Positions 26,690 through 35,910 of a DNA stretch of 64,000 nucleotides are shown in pieces. The position numbers were made by a program, and so were the translations under genes. The stretch's first letter is position 1; every line of letters begins with the position of its first letter. This DNA comes from a virus: positions 44,581 to 108,580 of the IMG/VR virus record IMGVR_UViG_3300028827_000102; one strand, 5' to 3'. The notes beneath the pieces are model-generated. The model had not been told where the DNA came from and ran no database searches. It worked only from the letters and a program-made list of their open reading frames with translations.

Positions 26690-26717
26690 ATACTACCAGA
26701 TAATAATGAGATGTCAA
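26690..26717 (-). promoter_or_regulatory. Candidate host-type promoter
   Basis: On the minus strand a perfect TTGACA (26717-26712) is followed after 16 bases by TAGTAT (26695-26690), a fair match to bacterial -35 and -10 elements. Transcription would begin within a few bases of the ATG at 26681, giving a nearly leaderless mRNA for the polymerase operon. It is the only good consensus-type match I noticed in the replication half, so chance cannot be excluded. Confidence 0.3.
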
Positions 26718-26724
26718 GGAGTAA

Positions 26725-27165
26725 TCAGATGGAAGGTATACGCTGCCACGGAAAAATGCAATAATAATTGTCAAACCTTCGTTCTTTTACCGGATTGTCG
26801 CGTGTGACAGTATATGACTTATAGTCACCTAAACCAAATCGAGCGATTACCATTTTTTCTGCTTTAGCAGTATCAAAAGGTTTGCATGAGAAAATATCCA
26901 TCATTAACAGTTTACGCAACGGCCAACAGTGCGCTGATATATGACTTGTAGTTATTGGTGCTATTATACTTATACCACCCTCGTCATTGTATGTATCAAT
27001 TTCGCTCTGATCATACGGTACAGTTTGTATGATAGGTTTACATAGATATTTCATACCTAAAGTAGTAACCAGATCGTCTATAATAGACAACAAACTCTCT
27101 TCTACAAACACTTGATCTGACTTTACATAACCATCAATCATTAAATGTGTTCCTAGAGTTTTCAT
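26725..27165 (-). CDS. SpeD-family pyruvoyl decarboxylase homologue (divergent)
   Basis: 146 residues. The family cleaves itself at a serine to make a pyruvoyl cofactor. Canonical SpeD decarboxylates S-adenosylmethionine for spermidine synthesis. Here the processing region is GGISIIAPITTSHISAHCWP, with the key Ser74 and a following His, His79 and Cys94 (IFSCKPFD) all kept. The usual glutamate before the serine is replaced by threonine. Divergent SpeD homologues, including phage ones, have been reported to act as ornithine or arginine decarboxylases, so the substrate is open. A second, canonical copy lies at 47949-48308. Confidence 0.72.
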   Translation of the reverse strand: MKTLGTHLMIDGYVKSDQVFVEESLLSIIDDLVTTLGMKYLCKPIIQTVPYDQSEIDTYNDEGGISIIAPITTSHISAHCWPLRKLLMMDIFSCKPFDTAKAEKMVIARFGLGDYKSYTVTRDNPVKERRFDNYYCIFPWQRIPSI

Positions 27166-27166
27166 T

Positions 27167-27607
27167 TTAATAATCCTCTATCGGCCACTCACTAGTGCCT
27201 CCATGTACTACTATGATCGCATTTAATGCGTACCTTCCTGACGTCTTATGTTTATTTATCAAATGCCTTTTTATCGGAGTTGGGCATACCCACGGATGCC
27301 CAGGTTTGTCTGGTAACATCATTAGTACATTATTTCTTCTCACAATAGTAAACGAACCTGGAAACAAAAACAATATTTCTTGTCTTCCATTTTTATATGG
27401 TAAAGGTTTTAACGGATTAAGTACAAATACACCACGTTCAGTTCCATGACCCACTTCCTTTAGAATATCACAATACCACCATTCATTGTGTTTTGGTTGT
27501 ACTTCTATCCCTTTAGGAAGTACACCAAGTTTTCCCAGTGTTCTACTAATAAGTTTATTTGAACTTGTCTCTTTATAGTTACGAATGAATTTTACCAGAG
27601 TTATCAT
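27167..27607 (-). CDS. Hypothetical protein
   Basis: 146 residues from the ATG at 27607; a TTG nine bases upstream is an alternative, and neither has a ribosome-binding site. The protein is beta-rich, with an aromatic, proline-containing C-terminal half (MMLPDKPGHPWVCPTPIKRH). It lies two bases upstream of the divergent SpeD homologue and may be cotranslated with it. Function unknown. Confidence 0.55.
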   Translation of the reverse strand: MITLVKFIRNYKETSSNKLISRTLGKLGVLPKGIEVQPKHNEWWYCDILKEVGHGTERGVFVLNPLKPLPYKNGRQEILFLFPGSFTIVRRNNVLMMLPDKPGHPWVCPTPIKRHLINKHKTSGRYALNAIIVVHGGTSEWPIEDY

Positions 27608-27618
27608 TTTTATCAAAA

Positions 27619-28545
27619 TTATGGGTATGGCCAGAAGTTAGCTAACAATCTAGATAGTTTTATTTCTTGTCCTACATCTACACTAAATGTAAGCCTAAGC
27701 TCATACGGTTTTCCGCTATCAAATACTCCACTATTGCTATCAACGGTTATCTGAGCAGACGACCAACCACCAGTAGATGTTATGGGGCTACCACTAATGG
27801 TGGTAATATTTAAATCCGTGTCTCTAAGCTCGACTGACAAACTAGCACCAGATCCTACATCAACATAAAGATCATAAGACACAGGTCTTACGCCAGTGGA
27901 ATAAAATTGAATATGCTGTACAAATGTTTCTGCTCCTACAGGTCCAGCAGCCTTTTTTACAGACTGATATACAACAAAATTTGTAGTATCAAATTGCACA
28001 TCGCTTGCTGTAATACCTTTTACCGTGATATTCGCTCCCATAGACGCTGTATCCGAATATGTTCGTGTAAATGGCGCTACGATCTCTACCGGAAGGGTTG
28101 ATGTAACTTCTGACACATACACTTGTGTCTGCATTTTGGGAGCATTTTGTATATGATCAGAACTAAGGGCAACACCTCCTCCTGGATGTCTGATCCATCC
28201 AAGAATGACACCATTAGATACATCTGTCAAGATGCCTGTGCTCACATGATACTCAACTGGAGCACCACCAAATATTTCTACATTATCGTGAGTAGCATAG
28301 ACTGTATAATCAGTGGCTGTGCTAGGTGGAGTAAATGTACCACCAATTTCTCGCACATCTGTTTCGTACCATACTATACCATTATGCTGTACCCCGTAAC
28401 CAGTAGACAGTTCTATATTTCCAGAAGCATTTACACCTAGATCAAAGCCACGATATACACCTTTTGATGCTATAGTGTATCTGGCTGCATTGTCTAACGT
28501 TGCTTCTACTACCGCTCCGTAGTTATATACACGTTGTTGTGCCAT
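27619..28545 (-). CDS. Putative virion structural protein (tail/baseplate type)
   Basis: 308 residues, strongly beta-rich and poor in charged residues, with Thr, Ser, Gly and Val dominating. The C-terminal third looks like a jelly-roll or carbohydrate-binding sandwich. It follows two large proteins of the same composition, so tail, fibre or baseplate decoration is likely. A good ribosome-binding site (AAGGTGATATT) marks the start. Assignment rests on composition and position only. Confidence 0.6.
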   Translation of the reverse strand: MAQQRVYNYGAVVEATLDNAARYTIASKGVYRGFDLGVNASGNIELSTGYGVQHNGIVWYETDVREIGGTFTPPSTATDYTVYATHDNVEIFGGAPVEYHVSTGILTDVSNGVILGWIRHPGGGVALSSDHIQNAPKMQTQVYVSEVTSTLPVEIVAPFTRTYSDTASMGANITVKGITASDVQFDTTNFVVYQSVKKAAGPVGAETFVQHIQFYSTGVRPVSYDLYVDVGSGASLSVELRDTDLNITTISGSPITSTGGWSSAQITVDSNSGVFDSGKPYELRLTFSVDVGQEIKLSRLLANFWPYP

Positions 28546-28554
28546 AATATCACC

Positions 28555-30768
28555 TTATCCATACAAAGCCATACCGTTGGCTCTTCCAGGATAAAAATAT
28601 ACACGTACTTTTTCAGGTACGTATGTTATAGACGTTTCAAATGTTCTATTTACCCCAGACACAGCAAACATGTCGTGAGCATTCCAAGATGAACCATCAT
28701 ACGCCAACAGTTTTGGTACATTCTTGTACCATGTATCTACAGTATCATTCTCCCCAAATAAACTTAATCGCCACACTTTTCCAGAACCAGAAAATACAGG
28801 GAATGTTATTGAACGATAGAAACCATGTACACCATGACGAAGTTTGGTCATACCTAAAGTAGAGAACTCTTTTGTATAGCTAACATATGTCTTTATATCG
28901 TTAGCTATTTCTTCATATGTTAACAAGCTATGGTACTTTGGAGCCCTAAAATCGTCTACAAATAATGTAGCATTGCCTCCAGCTGCCAGTTTAAACAAAT
29001 ACTTATAAGAATCTATTGTTAAATCAGAATTTATAAAATCTTTTATTGTTGTAGTTATGATCCTTTTATCGAATACTGTAGACATTCGCGTACCGTCCCA
29101 ATCTACGGTAGCGATATGAGCCGCGTTTTTTAGTTTGCTGTATGGGTTATATGGCGTATTCGCCATCCATACCATAATAGCAGAATTGGGACCATCATCG
29201 GTACGCTGAAGAATAGATATATCTGTTAGAGTAGCAAATACCTTTGTGCCAAATCTAACAGAATCAGAAACAAGAGATGGTACCATGGGAACAGGAGAAG
29301 GATTAGTCCACTCAGATTGCTTAAAGTAAAATTCTTCTTCTATATTTGTACCACTAGTATCTGTTCCTCTTATCTTTATCTTTACTTCCATAGTGGAAGC
29401 AGAAGATGCTTCCACCAGACCGACTATTAACCTAGCCTCACCATAAGGAGTTATAGAAAATGAATCTGTGGTACCAATATCGTCCAATTTTTTTCTACAA
29501 TAAACTACTTGTGGTGTTTTTAATATATTCCCATCACCATCTATTAGTATATCATAGCGCATCGGAAACATTCCAGCATCAGAAAATGTTTCCTCTGTTA
29601 CATTTAATTGTGTGTGTCCTTGTCCGCCTGCAATAACCAGCTCACCTTCTCCAGGACCTTCAATAGTGAAATTTATATTTCCAGACAATGGCGGTTCTGC
29701 TGCTTGTGCTCTTGTATATTTAACAGTTATTGTATCTCCAACTGGTGGTGTTTCAGTAGGGAAGACTATCCTATTTGTTTCTGGTACATGTAACCCCGCT
29801 AACTCAACACCCGAATTTGTCCATACTCTTCCCACACGTACTGGAAAATAAGGTAATTCTATGTACGATGCGTTTGCATAACCTGTAAGAGTGCCTATAG
29901 CATCATCCGTAAATACATCCGTAACAGCAGAAGTACAAAGAAAACCAGGAACCCTGGCAACATTTTTATCTTTTGATATTATTATTCCATGATCTAAATA
30001 CAGATCAAACATGGTCAGATCGCCAATAATCAAATCATCTGGACCTATACCATGCGGATTACTATCCGATACAGTACCGGTGCCTGTTTTATTTCTATGC
30101 TCTATATCAACAGAAGAGAACCACGGTCTATTAAAATCATAACTGTTTCTAGTGTGATCTATTGATAATTCCGTACTAGTAGTACCTGTACCACTATCAA
30201 CAACAGTCTGAGACGTAACTATAGCCAAGGAACAGTATTCTTCTTTGGTAGAAGAAGACAGTGCGTTCCATGCGTCTACTGTCATGGAACCAACCAAAAC
30301 AGTTTCAGAGGATACTGTACCTTCATTATTTGGATCACCAAATCTATAAGTATAAGGCACAGAAATAGTTTGTTTGTAGTAATTTGGTACAGGATCACCA
30401 CTAGCCAACAAAAATCTGATATAAATAACGTTTGGAATACCTATAGACGGATCTGACAGTTCTATTCCTCTTACTGTATCGTGTAGTTCTAAATATGATC
30501 CTGATTGAAACACAACAATACCAGGATTGATATCAACTGTGGTGCTATCAACAAGATTAACTGACACAGCTAAAGGCGACGAACTTCCTGCAGAATGTCC
30601 AGATGGATCGTCTGATGACACTATACCATATGATGAGCTTGTTATATTGGGATGACCAAACAACAGCTTTCTAGTAGTAATTATTTCGTCTTCGATATAG
30701 TCCTGTTGCCGCATCAGCCTATCGGCAGAATGGGTTACTGTAAAACTTAATCCTGGTATCTTATTCAT
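28555..30768 (-). CDS. Large virion structural protein (tail/baseplate type)
   Basis: 737 residues. The N-terminus (HSADRLMRQQDYIEDEI...LLFGHPN) is helical, followed by long beta-rich domains with LVDSTTVDINPGIVVFQSG-type segments often seen in phage baseplate wedge and fibre-attachment proteins. No signal peptide or membrane segment is present. It starts four bases after its upstream neighbour ends. Probably part of the tail or host-binding apparatus. Confidence 0.62.
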   Translation of the reverse strand: MNKIPGLSFTVTHSADRLMRQQDYIEDEIITTRKLLFGHPNITSSSYGIVSSDDPSGHSAGSSSPLAVSVNLVDSTTVDINPGIVVFQSGSYLELHDTVRGIELSDPSIGIPNVIYIRFLLASGDPVPNYYKQTISVPYTYRFGDPNNEGTVSSETVLVGSMTVDAWNALSSSTKEEYCSLAIVTSQTVVDSGTGTTSTELSIDHTRNSYDFNRPWFSSVDIEHRNKTGTGTVSDSNPHGIGPDDLIIGDLTMFDLYLDHGIIISKDKNVARVPGFLCTSAVTDVFTDDAIGTLTGYANASYIELPYFPVRVGRVWTNSGVELAGLHVPETNRIVFPTETPPVGDTITVKYTRAQAAEPPLSGNINFTIEGPGEGELVIAGGQGHTQLNVTEETFSDAGMFPMRYDILIDGDGNILKTPQVVYCRKKLDDIGTTDSFSITPYGEARLIVGLVEASSASTMEVKIKIRGTDTSGTNIEEEFYFKQSEWTNPSPVPMVPSLVSDSVRFGTKVFATLTDISILQRTDDGPNSAIMVWMANTPYNPYSKLKNAAHIATVDWDGTRMSTVFDKRIITTTIKDFINSDLTIDSYKYLFKLAAGGNATLFVDDFRAPKYHSLLTYEEIANDIKTYVSYTKEFSTLGMTKLRHGVHGFYRSITFPVFSGSGKVWRLSLFGENDTVDTWYKNVPKLLAYDGSSWNAHDMFAVSGVNRTFETSITYVPEKVRVYFYPGRANGMALYG

Positions 30769-30771
30769 TTA

Positions 30772-32865
30772 TCATAACCTCATATGACCTGTATTCATAC
30801 CTATTCCTTTGTCTAAATAGGTTTTCAGGTCGTCCAATGACGGAAACAACGGCTTTAGTATTAAAGTGCTAGAAGCAAAGTTTCTCTCGCCAAATACCCT
30901 GGCAACATATGAATGCTGTATAGCAGACACTCTATCACCATTAATGGTCCAATCATACAGATACACTTTTGTATTAGGTGTACCATTTATCAAAATATCT
31001 ATACGCTCTACATTACTGTCGGTTGGAGATAAAATCACTGGTATTGATACAGTAGAACCGCCGGATACAGTATAATCGCTGAAATCATTTGGAAACAGTC
31101 TAACTCTTATGGTTATATCTTGATCTGGAGAAACACGGAAATTCCACTGAGCGCCACCAGAACCGCCTGACATACCACTAACAACAAAGCCAGAATTCGC
31201 TACCGACTCTACTATTGGAATGTTTCCAAGTGTTCCTTTATCGCCGCTCACCAGATTTACAGACGGTGCTATTCCAGGCCATTCAGCAGATATATTCAAT
31301 TTACTGCTATTTATAGCAGCAGCCGTGAATTTCGCTACGTCCAAGTCAGAAGAAGAAGTACTTATATCAACAGTAATTACAGCTTCTGTTCCACCAATAA
31401 ATTGTTGTGTTATTGATAAAGCGGAACTGGATACTATAATGGTTGTATTGCCTCTTTGACTTATATTGTCGTTAGTTAAACCTAGAACTGGCCCTACGTT
31501 ATTTGCTGTTATCTGTAACGTAGATACAGCATTGATAGCTTGTTCCATTGCTATAGCCACATCTGTAGTCAATACTGATGTGGTTATATCTACCGTTTTA
31601 TATGACACATCTGAAGGAGAGAAACTGCCAGTACGTTTAAACTCAAAAGTAACTACAGAACCAAAACCATCATCCAACGTAAATGTATCATTGTCTGATG
31701 GTATTCCTGTAACAGTTATTTCTCCGGTTGCTGCTGCAGAAGCTATAGGAGTATAACTAGCATCTACTTTGTAGTCAAAAATGATACTATCGTAAGCGTC
31801 TGACAACTTAAAATAATCGTTATTTACCATCAATGATGGGTCTATACATATTATATAGCCTTTAGCATATGTATAAGGAACTTCTACTTTTGGAATACAT
31901 GTATATTTAAACCACCAATTTCCATCATCATCTAATTCAGCCACGGCTGCTTTTTTAGAATTGTCGTAATTTATAGTACCAGAAACTTTGTCCCAAAAAA
32001 GCAGCTGATCCGCTCTTATGGGTACATGCAAAACTTGATGGTTTTTATTTACTGTTATAGGAGTATTTACAGGCAACAATGCACTATTATACTCCTGAAT
32101 TGTCTGCACTTCTGTTATATCCAACCCAGCCAATAAATTTCCGGAGATCCAATCTACTAAAAACGGACCAACTAGAGGAAAGTCTGAACCGACTGTAGGT
32201 ATATGTAGTATATTTGAAAAATATGCTGGATACGCTATTAGTTGTATTTCTTCTTCGTCTTCCAAATCTCTGTGGATTGGATTATTAAGAGTGATCTGAT
32301 ACTGTATGGTGTTGCCAGAGGAACCTGTTTGTGTTATTTCTTCTACTATATATTCTACAAAAAACGTATCTAAATCTTCTGATGAGGATATACCTATTAC
32401 ATCACCCACTGTCATTTTATATGGTGTATCTACATTTATAATGGTTTTACCTGAAACATAATTCCCTTCTACTATTATAGAACTGCTATAATGATATACT
32501 AATTGTCCTTGTGGATGATCTGCCAACAATACATCACTAATTATGATTGTAGAATCGACTACATCTGTTACTTTATGCAGTTCTGTGTTTCCGACTTTTA
32601 TGTAACCACCACTAGAAATCCATTGTGAATATCTATCCACTTCTATCTGATTGGTACCATACACCGCATCAGAAGCAAGCGTATACATATTATCTGGAGC
32701 TATTAATGGCATTATATAGCCGACTTTTTTGGCAAATCTAACAGTACCAGTAGCAAACTGATCGATGGGATGTATTGTCCCCCTTGGCATTATACGTACA
32801 GACGTACCAAGTGTTAATGTTTTGTTTACGATACGCTCTATACGAGTGAGTATATTATCTTTCAT
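30772..32865 (-). CDS. Large virion structural protein with repeated beta domains
   Basis: 697 residues, beta-rich. A central module of about 120 residues (starting GEITVTGIPSDNDTFTLDDG, with VTFEFKR and a later IAMEQAINA helix) resembles a domain common in phage tail proteins, where tail-fibre or adhesin modules are exchanged. The order of three consecutive large beta-rich proteins suggests a baseplate or fibre operon. The start overlaps the upstream membrane-protein gene by 11 bases. Confidence 0.62.
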   Translation of the reverse strand: MKDNILTRIERIVNKTLTLGTSVRIMPRGTIHPIDQFATGTVRFAKKVGYIMPLIAPDNMYTLASDAVYGTNQIEVDRYSQWISSGGYIKVGNTELHKVTDVVDSTIIISDVLLADHPQGQLVYHYSSSIIVEGNYVSGKTIINVDTPYKMTVGDVIGISSSEDLDTFFVEYIVEEITQTGSSGNTIQYQITLNNPIHRDLEDEEEIQLIAYPAYFSNILHIPTVGSDFPLVGPFLVDWISGNLLAGLDITEVQTIQEYNSALLPVNTPITVNKNHQVLHVPIRADQLLFWDKVSGTINYDNSKKAAVAELDDDGNWWFKYTCIPKVEVPYTYAKGYIICIDPSLMVNNDYFKLSDAYDSIIFDYKVDASYTPIASAAATGEITVTGIPSDNDTFTLDDGFGSVVTFEFKRTGSFSPSDVSYKTVDITTSVLTTDVAIAMEQAINAVSTLQITANNVGPVLGLTNDNISQRGNTTIIVSSSALSITQQFIGGTEAVITVDISTSSSDLDVAKFTAAAINSSKLNISAEWPGIAPSVNLVSGDKGTLGNIPIVESVANSGFVVSGMSGGSGGAQWNFRVSPDQDITIRVRLFPNDFSDYTVSGGSTVSIPVILSPTDSNVERIDILINGTPNTKVYLYDWTINGDRVSAIQHSYVARVFGERNFASSTLILKPLFPSLDDLKTYLDKGIGMNTGHMRL

Positions 32866-33304
32866 TATTTTCTAGCTTTATTAAAAGTAGATTAAATACA
32901 TACACACAAGTTGCTACAAATAAATCTACTACTAACACAAAAAGTGTTATCTCCCACCAAGCACGAAATATTATATTTCTAAGTACACCATTACCAGTAA
33001 CGTCAAAAGCTATGTCTACTATTAATATAGATATTACGCCTAACCATACAGATAAGCAAAAATAACACCCAAATAGCATACGTATATATTCATTTTGCAG
33101 CAGCTTCTGTCTGATTTTAAATATTCCTGTTCTATCTCTTTTTAGGAATTCGTTCAAGGCTTTGTCATTTTCTCCAAAATATTTGGTAGTTAATGTATCA
33201 ATACCAAATATGTGGGCGTCAGATACTAAAAAGCATAGAGCCCAACAAACTCCTATAGTTACCCCAACAAATAACACTAATGTTGTTAATGGCATATCTG
33301 ACAC
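32855..33304 (-). CDS. Membrane protein with CxxCLSVW motif (DUF1360-like)
   Basis: 149 residues with three hydrophobic segments: near the N-terminus (LVLFVGVTIGVCWALCFLV), the middle (WLGVISILIVDIAF) and the C-terminus (ITLFVLVVDLFVATCVYVF). CYFCLSVW before the second segment resembles the signature of DUF1360-type phage membrane proteins. It starts with GTG overlapping the upstream TAG (TAGTG). It could be a holin-like protein, but the family has no proven function that I know of. Confidence 0.62.
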   Translation of the reverse strand: MSDMPLTTLVLFVGVTIGVCWALCFLVSDAHIFGIDTLTTKYFGENDKALNEFLKRDRTGIFKIRQKLLQNEYIRMLFGCYFCLSVWLGVISILIVDIAFDVTGNGVLRNIIFRAWWEITLFVLVVDLFVATCVYVFNLLLIKLENNER

Positions 33305-33498
33305 TAATGAACAAAACCGGTATTGTTGTCGCTATTAGATGTTATTATATCATTTACTGTGTCAACCACAGCTGTAAATTGTTCTAATGACATTCGTACT
33401 ATTACGCCATAATCGTCTTTTATTTCTATAGTGTTGTCGTTTATCCTAACTTCAGGACAAGCAGACGCCCTGCCTCTACAACAAGAAGTCCACATCAT
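33304..33498 (-). CDS. Small protein with CCRGR motif (second copy)
   Basis: 64 residues. MMWTSCCRGRASACPEV opens the protein and is followed by a beta-strand pair and a helix. The CCRGR signature is shared with the protein at 26367-26681. ATG-ATG follows ACGAGGTAAT. Function unknown. Confidence 0.55.
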   Translation of the reverse strand: MMWTSCCRGRASACPEVRINDNTIEIKDDYGVIVRMSLEQFTAVVDTVNDIITSNSDNNTGFVH

Positions 33499-33499
33499 A

Positions 33500-34006
33500 T
33501 TACCTCGTTGTGGTGGAAGTATTTAACGATTTCCCACCTGTAAGAATATACATTACACCAGTCACTATACCCATACCAACAACAGCTCCAATCGAAAAGA
33601 ACAAAGCGGGCCCATGTTTATCCATCCAACTACGTTTAGCCTTCTCTGCTAAATTTCTATAAGTAGCTTCTCTTATTATTCTATTAGTTTTGTTTCTTAA
33701 TATCTCCGCATCTAACTCATTTCTAAGTCTATCTCTTTCAGCTTCTATCGCCTTCAAACATGTGGCTCTGTCTGTAGTAAACAATAAACCAGTATATGGT
33801 ACATTTGTACCCTTTTTCAAAACAATCGGCTTATCATCACATTTTAACCCAAGACGAACCTCTGCTTTAGGTTGAATAAATGGGGCCTCTTTAATAGCCT
33901 GTTTACGTGCTTCTTCGTAGGTAGGAATTTTATTTGTTTTTATGCCACCAGCACAACCAGCGCTAAAACATATCAGCAAGACGCTTAGCTCTCTCTTCTT
34001 CATCAT
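33500..34006 (-). CDS. Lipoprotein with C-terminal membrane helix, spanin candidate
   Basis: 168 residues from the ATG at 34006, behind AAGGAGATTG. The N-terminus has a lipobox (LLICFSAGC). The middle is a charged coiled coil, and one transmembrane helix (ALFFSIGAVVGMGIVTGVMYIL) lies near the C-terminus. A lipid anchor at one end and a membrane helix at the other is the layout of a unimolecular spanin, which fuses inner and outer membrane at lysis. That role is inference. The adjacent small membrane proteins strengthen the idea of a lysis cluster, but no endolysin is visible nearby. Confidence 0.55.
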   Translation of the reverse strand: MMKKRELSVLLICFSAGCAGGIKTNKIPTYEEARKQAIKEAPFIQPKAEVRLGLKCDDKPIVLKKGTNVPYTGLLFTTDRATCLKAIEAERDRLRNELDAEILRNKTNRIIREATYRNLAEKAKRSWMDKHGPALFFSIGAVVGMGIVTGVMYILTGGKSLNTSTTTR

Positions 34007-34286
34007 CAATCTCCTTTATTTCTTTCAATTTATCCAATACTTCTTTCTCTGCTATCAATGCTTCAGCTTTACGTATCTTTGCTTCTATGTCAGCTTTTGC
34101 AGATGCGTCTTTGGCCAGCCTCAACGTGGATGCTACTGCCTCAGATGGACCAGTCTTGCGTACTGCCATAATAATAGCAATACCCAATAATGTAATTATA
34201 CCTAATATCGCTCCGCTCCATATAAGGATCTTTTTCCATACAGGAGCTTTAGCTTTTTCGATACGTTGTTTAGTTTCTTTATCCAT
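33963..34286 (-). CDS. Membrane-anchored coiled-coil protein
   Basis: 107 residues. One N-terminal transmembrane helix (ILIWSGAILGIITLLGIAIIMAV) is followed by about 60 residues of highly charged coiled coil (AEKEVLDKLKEIKEIDDEEER). The form is that of an i-spanin-like or other inner-membrane protein. There is no ribosome-binding site before the ATG; it begins only five bases after the T-run of the terminator at 34291-34329. The end overlaps the lipoprotein gene by 44 bases in another frame. Confidence 0.5.
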   Translation of the reverse strand: MDKETKQRIEKAKAPVWKKILIWSGAILGIITLLGIAIIMAVRKTGPSEAVASTLRLAKDASAKADIEAKIRKAEALIAEKEVLDKLKEIKEIDDEEERAKRLADMF

Positions 34287-34290
34287 AACA

Positions 34291-34329
34291 ATAAAAAGCC
34301 GGGTGTGATAAAAACTACCACACCCGGCT
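34291..34329 (-). terminator. Intrinsic terminator
   Basis: A perfect 11-base inverted repeat (34297-34307 and 34319-34329, arm AGCCGGGTGTG) with an 11-base loop is followed on the minus strand by a T-rich run (TTTTTATTGTT). It ends the transcript of the gene at 34336-34845. Some readthrough must be expected for the genes that follow. Confidence 0.85.
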
Positions 34330-34335
34330 ATTCGT

Positions 34336-34845
34336 TTATTGGTCTTCCTCAGTGGTATCTGCTACCTTATCAGCAGAAGCATCTTCTGCTGGTTCATCCT
34401 TTTCCTCTTCATCCTCAGAAACATCGTCTCCCAACAAGTCACGCTTGCGTACTTCCACAATCTTCTTCACCGTAGCCACTTCCTCATCACTCAAATCACC
34501 CAAACGAGCAGCAACTGCTTCCAAGATAGCGGCAACAATGTCGTCCCATTTAGCATCACTCTTCTGAGCATAATCCTTAAACCAGCTGATAGCATTGTCT
34601 GCTACCTTTAGCACCATCTTGAAGCGTTCGTTCTTGGCCCACTTGGTATAACCAAAAGCACCGAGGATTGTAAACACTAATCCCAGCACACCTGATCCTA
34701 CCATGATCCAAAACGATGGATCTTTATAAGTCGGTGTACCTGCTCCACCTACTGGAGTTGCATCGCTAGTAGAAGCCAACGCTAAGCCAGACGCTACAAG
34801 CAAAAAACACACGAAGGAAACCATTGTTGCTACAACCTTTCTCAT
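34336..34845 (-). CDS. Secreted or membrane protein with acidic tail
   Basis: 169 residues. An N-terminal signal-like helix (VVATMVSFVCFLLVASGLALAS) is followed by a second transmembrane segment (FWIMVGSGVLGLVFTILGAF), a helical domain of about 80 residues and a very acidic tail (EDEEEKDEPAEDASADK). Two membrane segments with a charged C-terminus would fit a holin. An alternative is a periplasmic protein whose signal is cleaved at ALAS. It has a strong ribosome-binding site (AAGGAGAAGTAAAA) and its own terminator, suggesting a strong, separate transcript. Confidence 0.55.
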   Translation of the reverse strand: MRKVVATMVSFVCFLLVASGLALASTSDATPVGGAGTPTYKDPSFWIMVGSGVLGLVFTILGAFGYTKWAKNERFKMVLKVADNAISWFKDYAQKSDAKWDDIVAAILEAVAARLGDLSDEEVATVKKIVEVRKRDLLGDDVSEDEEEKDEPAEDASADKVADTTEEDQ

Positions 34846-34865
34846 TTTTACTTCTCCTTGTTTGG

Positions 34866-35621
34866 TTATACGTGGTTATATGTACAAATCCACGTATCTG
34901 TTCCATTTATTGTTATTTTTACCATCCGATGCAACGTCCATGAAGCATCAGTTGGGCCTATAACAGACCCAGCACCAAAGTCAACACTTTCTGTTGAGTT
35001 ACTCAAAGACAAACTAGAAAACGTTCCCTTTCCTCCTGCTTCTATATTACGTCCTATGTAAACATCTCTAGGACGCATTTTAGTAGAACCACCATCACTG
35101 CTACCTATATCATATTCAGAATCTTTTTCATATTTAATGTGCGTCCCAAGAGATAATATACTTCCTTTTTCCAGAGAAAACAATACTCTTTCTGTAGTAT
35201 CGGTATCTGTTGTGATTTTAAAATAGTCTATAGTCGTGTCGTCTAAGTAACTTATCTTTATCGGTCCAGATGAATGAGATAATGCTATCGAACTACCATC
35301 ATTATATGCTGCCTGTAGAGGAAATACAAGACTTCCACTCGTATGAGTATGACCAACACCCCCATTCACCCCATCTTCGGTACTAAACTGAACATTTAAA
35401 TAGTAAGTACGTAACATACCCACCATTCCAGTAGAAGTAAGCTCAGCACCAATATAATACATATTTTCGTCTAGGCCAGCTTTTGCTAAAATGTCCTTAT
35501 AAACAACGGACGATCCTACGTATGCTACAGGATCAGAAATTGTATCGTAAGATGATAAACTTACCTTTACTTCATATGTAGACGTACCGGCAGAAGATAT
35601 TGTAGATATGTTAATAGACAT
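34866..35621 (-). CDS. Putative tail-fibre-like structural protein
   Basis: 251 residues, Ser/Thr/Gly-rich and beta-rich, with GHTHTSG and repeated short strands typical of fibre shafts (ENMYYIGAEL; NIEAGGKGTFSSLSLS). The N-terminal 100 residues share short segments with the next protein upstream (VSLSSY, AGLDE), and the DNA under them is similar, suggesting an ancestral domain duplication. Role inferred from composition and neighbours. Confidence 0.55.
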   Translation of the reverse strand: MSINISTISSAGTSTYEVKVSLSSYDTISDPVAYVGSSVVYKDILAKAGLDENMYYIGAELTSTGMVGMLRTYYLNVQFSTEDGVNGGVGHTHTSGSLVFPLQAAYNDGSSIALSHSSGPIKISYLDDTTIDYFKITTDTDTTERVLFSLEKGSILSLGTHIKYEKDSEYDIGSSDGGSTKMRPRDVYIGRNIEAGGKGTFSSLSLSNSTESVDFGAGSVIGPTDASWTLHRMVKITINGTDTWICTYNHV

Positions 35622-35623
35622 AA

Positions 35624-35902
35624 TTAACTCACTGCTGCCTCTAAAACATATACATAATGATCTGTATATGTTTTTGTTTCAAGTAAGCCATACGATGATA
35701 AACTTACTTCTTCGTCCAGACCGGCTATACTAATCACTTCGTGCTCTAAGCCATTATCTGTTATAAATGTTGTAGGACTAGAAAGCGAAGTTTTTGTTTT
35801 GATAAATATTTTCAGCTTTATTACCTCACCCTCATCTAAAGATGAGGCTATCGCCATATCAATGGTACCACTAGCAACTGGGACGTAATCTATATATTCC
35901 AT
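35624..35902 (-). CDS. Small structural-type protein
   Basis: 92 residues, beta-rich, containing AGLDEEVSLSSYGLL, which resembles parts of the N-terminal domain of the following protein. It lies two bases from that gene. It may be a fibre or baseplate accessory protein. Function not identified. Confidence 0.5.
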   Translation of the reverse strand: MEYIDYVPVASGTIDMAIASSLDEGEVIKLKIFIKTKTSLSSPTTFITDNGLEHEVISIAGLDEEVSLSSYGLLETKTYTDHYVYVLEAAVS

Positions 35903-35910
35903 GATTCTGC

